Assembly: GCA_905250125.1 (NCBI GenBank) | Contig: CAJNOL010000683.1 | Coordinates: 1 to 64,000, forward strand | Length of the DNA: 64,000 bases | Reading direction: 5' to 3' | Source of the DNA: Rotaria sordida | Lineage: Eukaryota; Rotifera; Eurotatoria; Philodinida; Philodinidae | In this document: piece by piece, positions 1 to 9,701 of the stretch | How positions within the stretch are numbered: position 1 is the stretch's first letter | Layout of the letters: the number at the start of each line of letters is the position of its first letter | Made by a program: the position numbers and the translations under genes | Notes under the pieces: generated by a model | Told to the model about the DNA's origin: nothing | Database searches by the model: none | The model's input: the letters and a program-made list of their open reading frames with translations, nothing else

Positions 1-955
1 ACAAGTTATGGGTCGAGATTTTGATACAGTTTCATTAAGAAATAAAAATAATTCATCAATATTTGGTGTATTTGGCCATGGTGATTGACAAATCTATGAT
101 AAAATAGATCAAAATATTCTTTCTAGAAAAATTTAAATTCAAGTCGTTTTATTTTTTTTTTAATTTTTTTTGATACCTGAAAAAAATGTCCAATTCGATC
201 CATATAAGTTGTACATTGTTCAGGATGTTGTTCATAAAGTAAAATAACTTGTTGTTTATTATTCCATAAATAATTTAATGTACATTCAGTTATTTTTCTT
301 GCTGTTGTACAAAGTTTCTTTTCAAATATTTCATGTACAAGATGTATTAAATGATCATGACCACATTGATCATTAAAATCATAAAAATGATTAAAATCAA
401 GTAAAATTATTTCTTTTGTATGCTTATTTAAAAATTCATTGATTTCTTCTAAACATTCACGAACTAAATTACCTAATAAACCATGTGTAAATGTAAATGG
501 TGATTTTGAATATAAATTTGTATCTGTTGTACGGCAAACACGTAAATCAAAATAACGAATACCCATATATAATTGTTCTATTTAAATGAAATATTGAGGC
601 AAAAAAACAAAATTCATTTTTGTTTTTTTAGATAAAATTTTAATACCGGTAAAAGTTTTATCTTGTGTAAGACTCCAATTCCTAATAATAGGATAAATAA
701 AAAAACAAATACGTCGTAAATTTGTATCTAAATCAGGTCCAGCTTGTCTTGTTAAATAATATGCAAATGAATCATGTGTACCTATATTATATAAATGAAA
801 ATCGATTTTATGATTTATTAGTTATTACTACCAGGTATAGCGATTTTAGTAATGGGTTCATCATGAAGATTTTTTGGTAAATTTGTCATCCATTCCTCAT
901 GTTTTAATTGTGATGATAATTGAGAATTGTTTGACGTATAACTACTCGTCGCCAT
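1..955 (-). CDS. PI-PLC X domain-containing protein (PLCXD-like), 3' end outside window
   Basis: Exons (minus strand): 955-832, 781-647, 577-177 and 93 to beyond position 1. All introns are GT-AG and phases agree. The translated order matches the PLCXD family. An N-terminal motif AIPGTHDSFAYY carries the first catalytic-type His, followed by WSLTQDKTFTEQLYMGIRYFDLRV split over two exons, the second His in FTHGL, the strand IILLDFNHFYDF, and SPWPNTPN at the start of the last visible exon. Family members resemble the catalytic X half of phosphatidylinositol-specific phospholipase C but lack the PH, EF-hand, Y and C2 parts of classical PLCs. Enzymatic activity is inferred only from the family. 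The start at 955 is the first ATG in frame. A continuous reading frame runs on into the intron after residue FFQ, but the junction at 177/93 restores the conserved PWPNT motif, so I prefer splicing. The C-terminal part is cut by the window edge. Confidence 0.88.
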
Positions 956-1748
956 AATATGATGTTGTTAGATTAAACAAATATTTATCTGAATAGAATT
1001 ATTTTTATCAAAAAATTGATTTGCGAATGAATGAGGTTTTATTTTAAAAAATATATATATATATACATAGAAGTGTCTAATTAACTCGGATACCCAGTTA
1101 TTATTTTTTTTATATGGCCTTAATCACATATCGGAAAAGTACGGTGTTTGTATCAGCTATAGTACATTCATAATGTTAATCATTTATTATCATTCGGACT
1201 TTGTCTCATGTAAATTAAGAGAGTTGTGAGTATTGGTAAAATACGTTCTAATCTCTTCTGAGAGACCGTTTTACTTGAGATATATACTGGCTGAGAGCGT
1301 TTGGAATTCTGAATCTACTGTATTCTACATTGATCCGAAATTTTAACAAAATAAATGTTTTGAAAGTGAAGTTAAATGTTGTAGCTCTACTACACATTTT
1401 GAAGTGATTAGAGCCGTCAGGTATTTACCACAACTTCCATTAACGTCATTTTTCGAAACATTTATTTGTTTAAGCTTTTAGCTCAGAGCGTATTTTACTA
1501 ATACCTGAGATTTTTTTTTGAGATCTTTTTCAAACTCGTTTGACCAAAGATGTATCTGTGAATAGAAGATTCTAAATCTCGATAAATAAATTTTTTTATT
1601 TTTCAGAAATAGAGTGTGAACAACAACAAATGATCAACATTATGGAGAAAACAAAATTGAGACTATATAAAAAACACCTAATAATTCGAGTATCCTGGCT
1701 GATTGAACAGTTCCATATATATTTTTTAAGTCTTCACATCAAATATTC
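956..1748. other. Intergenic stretch between the PLCXD-like gene and PXK
   Basis: No coding exon seen. It holds a short TA repeat near 1050-1065 and an imperfect foldback at about 1220-1515, listed separately. It is upstream of the PLCXD-like gene and downstream of PXK, so it should contain the PLCXD promoter and the PXK 3' end. Confidence 0.6.
1220..1515. repeat. Imperfect foldback (inverted repeat), intergenic
   Basis: The left arm has GTATTGGTAAAATACG near 1228-1243 and a block AACAAAATAAATGTTTTG near 1346-1363. The right arm carries both in reverse complement order, near 1440-1475 and 1485-1510. The left arm has about 80 extra bases between the two blocks. There is no coding content, so this looks like a decayed foldback or MITE-like insertion. 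Confidence 0.6.
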
Positions 1749-4700
1749 TTATTTAAATTTAGGTACACTATGATCATTTGTTTTCGCTTGTTTCAATTTC
1801 GATAAATTAAAATCTAAAATTGAATTTAATAATTGTGTTCGAGCATCATTGACAACTGTCGGTTGAGGTGAAGGTGATGTTTCGGGAATATTAGGTATAT
1901 TAACACTGATGTTTGGTGATACAGGTTTGTTGGATATTGTTGTTTCTGTTGTTGTTGTTGTTGTTGTTGTTTGTAATGGATCAACAGTAATTGAATATTG
2001 AAGACTTTCTATATAAAAAGAAAAAAAAGATGTTTCATATAACAAAAAAAATATATGTAGCAGTAAAAAGCTAGTTGATAAATGAAGAAAACCTTAACCA
2101 AATATTAGCTAATAATATCTCTTATTGTTATAATAAAATAAATTTATAAAGAAATCGAAGGAAGGAAATTGGTGATGAAAGCATAATTGAAATGTTAATG
2201 GGATAATATTATTCGATTTTCTTCTAAGGGAAAGGGAGCGTATAAAAGACCAAATCGGTGTACTCGTACTTTTTTTGGTCAACTTCATTGAATCATATAT
2301 CAACAGAAAGAACATACTGAAGTCAACATTTTGGTGCTAATTTCATGAAATTTTACTCGAATTTCGAAGTCTAAAATCTAGAAACAAAGTAACGTATTTT
2401 CGCTTATTATTCTAATGATCCATCCTATCAGGATAGATTCAATTTAAGAATAAGCAAACAATACAAAATACTACTCAAATTATGAATTTTATAGCTCTTT
2501 GATGATGCTTTAGTCCTATATATAACTCATCGTTTAATTTAATGAGATATAGATGCAATGTACTGGTAGATACTATTAACATATTTACTGTATTTATCAT
2601 CAATTCTTATCTTTCAACAAATATTTTAATTTAAAAATTGAAATGACGAAAGCTCTACTGCCAATTCGATAGCTACTTTTAAAAAGTTAGAAAATCATAT
2701 ATTTCGTAAAGTCAAAAAAAAAATCTAGCTGCTTAAAAAAATTCCTTCAGACACACTCTTCGCTCAGCACCGTTTCGCATTTTTTTTTTGATTAATGGTT
2801 AGAAGATTTCTATCAGAAAAAGTTCAATTTAAGTGAAAACTAATGTAATATTCGAAATCAGCGTAAAAAGCTGAGTTGGTCTATGTAGGATTTAAAAAAT
2901 TTTTGAAACTTTTGTTTTCATCGAAAATTCTACTTTTGGTCCTCTTCACGGAACAGACGAAAAATGAATTGCATCAAACCACTATTTGGACATTGTAAAG
3001 AAACCTTGAAAGTTATTAGCTGGCAAAATAGCGAATATTTAGAAGATACAAACAGGCTTTACATTGGATTCACTTGTTTGCCTGGTTCTTGAGAGGATCA
3101 GGAGCAAATTTGTCGATGAAAAAAAAACAAGTTTCAGATATTCTTTAAATCATACATAGACCAACTCAACTTTCTATACTGATTTTGATCGTTTCAATTT
3201 TTAAATTAATATATTTGCTGAAAGATAAGAATCGATGGCAAATACAATAAATATACTAATAGGGTCAATCAGTACACCGAGCATAGTCTCATGAAATTAA
3301 ACAGTAATTTATGCACGAGATTGAAGAATCATCAAAGAATTATGAAATTCATAATTTCAGTAGTATTTTGTCTTATATAATTTTCTCAAATTGAATCCAT
3401 CACGACAGGATGGATTATTAGCATAATGCACAGAAATGTATTACTTAACTGATAGCTTTTAGGTTTCAAAACCCTACCAAAACCTCATAAAACCAATAAC
3501 AAAGTGTTGGTCTCAACATACTATTTCTATTGATATATGATTCAATGGGCTTGGCCAATTTAGATTCTTATATGCTCTCATCCTTTTATTCAGCATTATT
3601 TCAAAAGAACTGTTTAAACTTGTAAGTGTTAGATGTTTAAAGCAGTTTTTCTAATAAAAACATACTACGGTTTATGTACAATTATGAGAGAAAATTAAAC
3701 TACATTACCCCAATCAAAAGATATCTTCACATCCTATTTTTCAGTGTTATTTGTGCACACTGCATGAAAGAATAAGTTAAGATTTTTGTATTCCTCTATC
3801 AAACAACATACTTGATGTATCTGTAGTATTCAAACTATTTTCCATCTTTTTTTCAAGTGCTTTAGCCTGAAAGAAAAATAATATGTGTAGATTTGAAGTA
3901 AAGAAAAAAACAATTGTTAAATATTAACTTGTCTTTCTCGACGTCGTCGAAGTTTTTCTTCGTCTGACATAAGATGATTAGAAATTTTTAAATGACGTTG
4001 AGCAAATTTAATCTAAATAAATTGAATTAAAATTTGTTTTTGTTTTTTTTTTTATTTTAATTTAATTTAAAATTACTTTTATTTGATCGTTTTCTAATCT
4101 TTCTTGAGCTATTCGATTAATTTGTTCAAATGCTTCTTTTGCTTTATTATTTAATTTCAATTGAAATCGTTCGAAAACACTTGATAATGTTACTTGAAAA
4201 AACCTAAGCTATCAATTTGTTGTTTAATAGAAAAATACAAACAAAAAAAATTTATAACACTACGGTTCATTTAAAAGTTGTTCGATTGTCGGTAAATTTC
4301 CTGATGATATAAAAATTTTTGAAAGAATTTCTTGAACAGGAAATGGAATTATAGATGGAAATTCTGTATATAAAGTTAATGGACATTCTTCACCGGTTGA
4401 TAATTCATATAATAAACGTCCAAATGCATATATATCACATTGTTCAAATGTCTAAAAAACAAAGATTTATATTATAACTTTCAATATTCATTTGTTTTGT
4501 TATTATTTACTAACATGAATATATTTAAGATTAGAATAATGACGCCGATATTTTGATGATACACCGGTTATAACATTAGTTATATCAAGTAATTTTATAG
4601 ATTGAGATTGTTCAAAATCAAATAAAATATTTCCTGAATGTAAATGTCCATAAACAAGATTATTTTCATAGAGAAAATAGAGTGCTTCTAAAATTTGACG

Positions 4701-6898
4701 ACCTAAGATTTTTATTTGATGTAAATCACATTGTCTTAATGTCGATGTTGGACCATATCGTTTCCAATAAACACCATTAGCTGGTTTTGTCTACGAATAA
4801 TTTTCAAAAAAAAAAAAAGGATAATATTCAAAACTAATTCAATAGTATAAAAGTTTTGGCACAAAATATTCGTTCATTTTTCGAGCCACTAAAAAACAAT
4901 TGATTAGAATTAATTAGAATCTATGTTTAGATTTTTCATTTAAGATAAGAATGAACAACTATTAGTAAATTTTGTGAACTAGATTCATACATTATAATAA
5001 GACTAAAAAACTTAGTGAGTTTAAAACAAACAGAAACATTAGTCAGTCTACCATTGAATTAGGTCAGAAAAAAATGCCCTATTGACAACTCGAGTTTGAT
5101 GAAAATAGAGAAATTGAAGACGTCGAAAAGTCAAATGTTAAAAATGAAAGATTTTTAATAATATTAACAACAAGCAGAATTGTATTCTATCGTATGAACG
5201 TAGACAATAGAAAAGAAAGAGTTAAGTTTATAAATCATAATTTCGTTTTTGTGTGGGGTACAATTTATTTTATCTGCCTATTTTCGTCAATCCGAACATT
5301 CTCTGATCTGTACAAAACAAAATAACAGTTTTGGCGTAGTCATTAATTTGTATGTTGAAATAACTTCAACTCAACATTTTATAGTAGCGCACCAAAATTC
5401 TGTACAAAATGAGATATTACAATAAACGAAATTTTATCTATATGTTTCTACTAAAGAGTTAGTTTCTATGGAAATCAGGATTAAAAAACAAACTTGTTTT
5501 TAAAAACGCAAAAGTAACTAGCATGCGTTGTAACTGAGCCATTAAAAACTGTTTCTCATTTTGAATTTGATAGACTTAAATTGAAATCCGAAATTAATTA
5601 AAATGATATTCTATACAATCATTATTTTTGACCTTGTAAAACAATCTAATGATAATTGTTCAATCTTACCTTTCGAAAGAAAATTCTGAACACATATTCG
5701 GAAAGAGCGAAAAAATCTAATTCTAATTAACTACTTCTGACTCTAGATCAGCTGTTTTTAAGTAACCGAAAAATGAATGAATATTTTGTGGCATAAGTTA
5801 ATTACTCGATGAATATAATCTTTTAATGATCCTCTATTATAAAATGGACAGATAGTCAATGTACCACTTTCATTTGCATAAACTTCTTCAATTGGAGCAA
5901 TCAATGGATGCTTTAAAAAAAAGATATCATAAAAATTGTTCGAAGTAAAGAATAGATATATATACTAAAATTGATTTAATTAATTTTAAACAATTCATAG
6001 TTTCTTTTTCTCCAAGTGCTTTATCTAAACCATAATGACACTATAAATAAAAATTTATTTATTTGTATTTCTTTTTTTCAAAATGAATATTCATTACCCA
6101 TATTAATAAATAATGTTCATTTTTTGGACATCCAGTTTTTGATGCAAGAAAATAACTTTTATTATATCGCCATCCTTTAAAAACATAAAACAAAGAAATA
6201 ATTCAATTTGAAATATTAAAAATTATTCTACCAAAATCAAAAAGTGGTTCAATTATTTGATATCTATTATTCATCGAACGAATATACATTGATACATATT
6301 GTAATGCTGATTCTAAAACAAAAAATGATTTAAAAAAAAAAAAAACTTTTCTTTTTTGGTTTCTTCTAAAATACCAGGATAATTAATAATATGATTTTCT
6401 GGATCAAGAAAACGATGAACTAATAATGAATTACAAAGTTCTACATGTTGAACGAGTGTATTAAAATATGTCTAAATTATTTATAATTATTATTTCGAAA
6501 AAAATTAATTTCATAACATACTTGAAGACCTTTTTGTCTTTCAGCCATAAATGTTCGATCAGTATTACCAAGAAATTTTTTCTTTGGTAATTCAAAATTA
6601 AAACCATATTCTTTTAATGCATTATTAAGATCAACAAATTCTCGAAAACGTTTTGTTATTATCCATGAAGATAATGGATCATTTAGTATACGTGTAACAC
6701 GAATAGAATATTCCTAAGTTAAATTTTAAAATAAATATTAATTAATAAGAAAAAAAAAAAGAAAAAGAAACCAATTTCATTTCTTACCCCATGTCCATCG
6801 ACAACATATGAACTTTCAATAATACATGTCATTGGAAGTGTTGCATCGACAGGTGATTGTATATTGGTGGCTCTTTGGGGAACAATTAAGAGAGCCAT
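1749..6898 (-). CDS. PXK: PXK / MONaKA: PX domain, pseudokinase, WH2 motif
   Basis: Thirteen exons (minus): 6898-6788, 6713-6522, 6471-6375, 6312-6232, 6174-6098, 6040-5966, 5910-5806, 4790-4515, 4451-4264, 4203-4077, 4012-3929, 3866-3812, 2008-1749. The total is 575 aa, close to the roughly 578 aa I recall for human PXK. The PX domain spans about residues 15-120, with the kinase-like fold after it. The HRD-type motif is replaced by HLHSGN (residues 295-300) and the DFG aspartate region reads LLDI, so it is probably a pseudokinase. A basic/coiled segment follows, then a WH2-like motif beginning DARTQLLNSI near residue 544. Family proteins bind phosphoinositides on endosomes and modulate Na,K-ATPase and receptor trafficking. 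The last intron (2009-3811) is 1.8 kb and the seventh (4791-5805) 1 kb; both carry inverted repeats. The penultimate exon can read through to a stop near 3773, but its donor GTATGT and the phase match to the WH2 exon favour splicing. Confidence 0.92.
2225..3600. repeat. Long imperfect inverted repeat inside the last PXK intron
   Basis: The arms lie at about 2225-2910 and 3125-3600. Matching blocks in order, left strand versus reverse complement of the right arm, are: CATTGAATCATATATCAA; ACAAAATACTACT followed by AAATTATGAATTT; ATTCTTATCTTTCA followed by TTAATTTAAAAATTGAAA; and the innermost GAGTTGGTCTATGTA. The left arm has about 200 extra bases (about 2655-2855) that look like a later insertion or a right-arm deletion. 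The loop of about 200 bp has no ORF of note. No transposase coding was seen. If transcribed, the intron RNA could fold into a long hairpin. Confidence 0.75.
4852..5800. repeat. Terminal inverted repeat element filling the seventh PXK intron
   Basis: The left end at 4861-4885 reads CACAAAATATTCGTTCATTT, continuing TTCG. The right end, read in reverse complement from about 5792, gives CACAAAATATTCATTCATTT and then TTCGG. A second inner block rich in AATTAGAAT is shared near 4905-4925 and 5715-5735. The interior has no coding sequence. It accounts for nearly all of the 1-kb intron, so the intron probably grew by insertion of a non-autonomous element. Confidence 0.6.
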
Positions 6899-7321
6899 TT
6901 TTATATTCTAATTTTATACCATTTGTCTACAAATATAAAACATTTAACGTCATTTGTTTTGTATTCTCTTTCTATCATTCTACTCATGTTGCGTTAATCG
7001 AAGTAATGGAAGAGAAACAAAGATAAAACAAGACAATAAATACATTCTAGTGTTCTTATATAGAGTGGGCGACATGGTAAAATGAATGTAATAAAGAAAA
7101 AAAGGAAACATTTTCTATTCCTTTTTGGTGATAACGTGTGCAAAATAATGTTTAACGTATGTCTCTAGCATTAATATTTTATGAACAAACAAATAAATCA
7201 TAGAAATATCGTAATAAGTTTATATATATAAAATCTTTTTTCTAAAAATAAAACCCGCCCTATTATTCTCATATTATTATTTTTTTTTTTTTTTTATTTT
7301 AATCATTTATTTATTGTCCTC
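6899..7321. promoter_or_regulatory. Divergent upstream region between PXK (-) and the 247-aa gene (+)
   Basis: This is 423 bp without a supported exon between two divergently starting genes, so it should contain both promoters. It ends in a poly-T run (about 7280-7296) upstream of the plus-strand start. I saw no specific element. Confidence 0.5.
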
Positions 7322-8122
7322 ATGGGTCCAATACGAAACACTCGTAAGAATGATCATTTTACATTATCCACCAATATCAATAACTCAGAAAGAGATAAAC
7401 TTGATCTCTATTCTACAATTGATAAACAATATTCAACAGATAAAATTCAACGAACACCAAGTACAATCAATAATATGTCTACTAAAATCGATGAAGATAA
7501 TTCTGAACATGATGATTGTTTTATTAAATATAATTTTGTTTCATCATCTGAAGAAAAAAATCAACGAATAAATGAAAGAAATCGAAAAGATGAAACATCT
7601 AAAATACAAACAGAAGAAGAAAATCAAAATGATCAAGATCAACCAGCATATTTAGTCGAAGAAATCAATACTATAACAGCACTTATTATTTATGATATTT
7701 ATTCAAAAAAACATCGATTTAAATTTCATTCAAAATATCAAGTAAGTGAAATTTCAAAGATAAAACTCTATGATAAAAATTTATTAACAAATATCTAGGT
7801 TACATCTCCAAATTATTTTTTTGATAATATAGATCGATTCGATTCTGTTTACTCATGTTTAATTGATAAAATATTATTATTAAAAAATAAAAATTTTAAA
7901 AAATCTAATCTTCTACAAAATTCTTTACGTAATCGTTTTCTAATTCTACCAAATGTAAATGAATTAAAAAATTTTCAACAAAATGAACAATTACGTGTTT
8001 ATAAAGAAAAACAAGCAGTTCTTAATCGAGTACCATTTATTCCAAATATTTTATCATCTCAACGAACATGTCCTTATTATAATTTTGATGAAATGAAAAA
8101 AATTCGAGATCAACTTAGTTAG
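7322..8122 (+). CDS. Unrecognised protein, 247 aa, two exons
   Basis: The exons are 7322-7741 and 7799-8122, joined by a 57-bp GT-AG intron (donor GTAAGT, acceptor ATCTAG) in phase 0. I do not recognise the family. The first 115 residues are hydrophilic and low in complexity (Asn, Asp, Glu, Lys), so probably disordered. The better structured part begins near PAYLVEEINTITALIIYDIY and continues after the intron into FDSVYSCLIDKILLL. The C-terminus ends near RTCPYYNFDEMKKIRDQLS. There is no signal peptide or clear membrane segment. Codon use and the consistent splice frame support a real gene. A reading frame two bases out of register (7314-7571) is a shadow. The next gene starts 140 bp downstream on the same strand, after an AATAAA-like AT-rich tail (about 8183-8200). 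Confidence 0.7.
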
Positions 8123-8261
8123 AAGAAATCTAAAAAGAAAATCAAGAAAAAGTCATTTCTTATTGTTGTCTGAGTAACCATTAAATAAAAAATAAAAATC
8201 TTAATTTCTTTAAATCTTTAATAGTAATTTGTTTATTCTCTTCTTAAATACCGAGTTTGTA

Positions 8262-8822
8262 ATGAACGAACGATTAATAACAAGAAAACAACGACAATTA
8301 GATAATAAGAATAAGAAAATAAATAAAAAATTTTTTTTTTATCTAAATAATCTATCAAATTCATCTAATGAACAACAAATATCACTTAAACGTCTTTCAA
8401 ATAATTCAAAATTAAATAAAAAAAATCGTTTAACAGATTTATTTTTTCCAACTCGTTCACGTATTAAACTTCGTCAATCTCAATTATCTTCAAATAAACA
8501 AATAAGTTCACCTTTAAATGAACAAGTTGCTAAATTAAATCAACGTGCTGTTGATGTTCGAAATGGTATTGAACAAAGTCTATCATCATTACATACTCAA
8601 CGTTTACAATATTTAACAAATTTAAATGAAAAAACACATGATCTTGAAAAAGCAGCTGCAGCATTTGAATATTCATCATCAAAACATCTTGAACAAGAAC
8701 TTAATAAAACAAAAAAATTATCATATATATTTAAAATAGCTATTACTATATGTCTTACACTATTTTCATTTATGATTGGTTATATGATTATTCAACTAAC
8801 ACAAGATAAAGGAACAGTATAA
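8262..8822 (+). CDS. Tail-anchored R-SNARE-like protein, 186 aa, single exon
   Basis: A single open frame from the first ATG to TAA. Residues 1-85 are basic and Ser/Asn-rich with no longin fold that I can see. Residues about 88-145 are heptad-like, starting LNEQVAKLNQRAVDVRNGIE. The arginine in VRNGIEQSL sits where VAMP-type SNAREs have the zero-layer arginine, and the later NEKTHDLEKAAAAFEYSS resembles the C-terminal half of an R-SNARE. A hydrophobic segment (about 157-178, from FKIAITICLTLF) lies at the extreme C-terminus, as in tail-anchored SNAREs. Such proteins drive membrane fusion from the vesicle side. The similarity was judged by eye, and another coiled-coil tail-anchored family is possible. 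A longer frame to 8229 exists only with a non-ATG start. Confidence 0.5.
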   Translation: MNERLITRKQRQLDNKNKKINKKFFFYLNNLSNSSNEQQISLKRLSNNSKLNKKNRLTDLFFPTRSRIKLRQSQLSSNKQISSPLNEQVAKLNQRAVDVRNGIEQSLSSLHTQRLQYLTNLNEKTHDLEKAAAAFEYSSSKHLEQELNKTKKLSYIFKIAITICLTLFSFMIGYMIIQLTQDKGTV

Positions 8823-9701
8823 TTTGTTAATTTACATATTTTCTTCAGTCAGATAGGAAAATTTGAGGATTATTTTGTTGTTTTTTTTTAATATGAAAAA
8901 AAAATAATAATAAATTTTTAAATCCTTACTAATCGACATTAAGGGTATAATACACAAAAAATAATACGAGAAGAATAAATCTGATTCAAAATAAACCTTC
9001 TTTCCCACCTACAAAGGATTATCATCTAATCAAATAAAAATCCTAAGTAATCAATCCCTACTTCACCTTTTCTATAAAATTAAATCATGAAATAATAATA
9101 CATAGATCATTTCTTGAAATATTTATATTTAAGGATAGATATAATAAGACAAATTCGCTTATGCACACACACACACGTACGATTGAACAGAGAAATGTAC
9201 ATGAAACAAACAAGACGTACACAAAAAAAAAAAGAGATGCGCTTTTTCTTCTACAGAAGATTAAATTCAATTTTATTCATTTTTTTTTCTCTCTGGAAAA
9301 CTCGTCGTACATAATTTTCCTTGATAAACTGCGTTTTTTTTTCGGAATGTTCAATGAACGACGCATAAAACAAAATGTTAACGAAAAAAAAACAATGAGG
9401 ATTATAGACAAAAGAAAAAAAGAAAACAAGATTTCCAACGATGATATTCTTCTTTAACTTTTTTTTTCCTTTTTTTTGTACTGTTTTTCGCCCTGACACA
9501 AACAAGAGTATTCTACATAGTAAAAAAAAAGAAAAGGAAAAGGAGGGGAAAGGGAAAAATATCTCCTCATTCAATGAATCCACACTAAAAAAAGAAACAA
9601 GAACACAAACTAAGTAAATGAAATGAGATTTTTCTTATCAGAATGTTTTTATATATATATTTGTATGTATAATTTTATGTTTAGTAAATGTTCATGAATT
9701 A
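8823..9701. other. Convergent intergenic region, low complexity
   Basis: The 3' ends of the R-SNARE-like gene (+) and SSBP gene (-) face each other here. The sequence is A/T and purine/pyrimidine-tract rich with a short CA repeat at about 9163-9175. Several overlapping frames occur on both strands but none has coding character. Confidence 0.6.

Noticed and set aside
9085..9583. Overlapping frames of 60-110 codons on both strands
   Set aside because: Poly-A/poly-T and CA-repeat sequence, overlapping on opposite strands, no domain, no splice logic.
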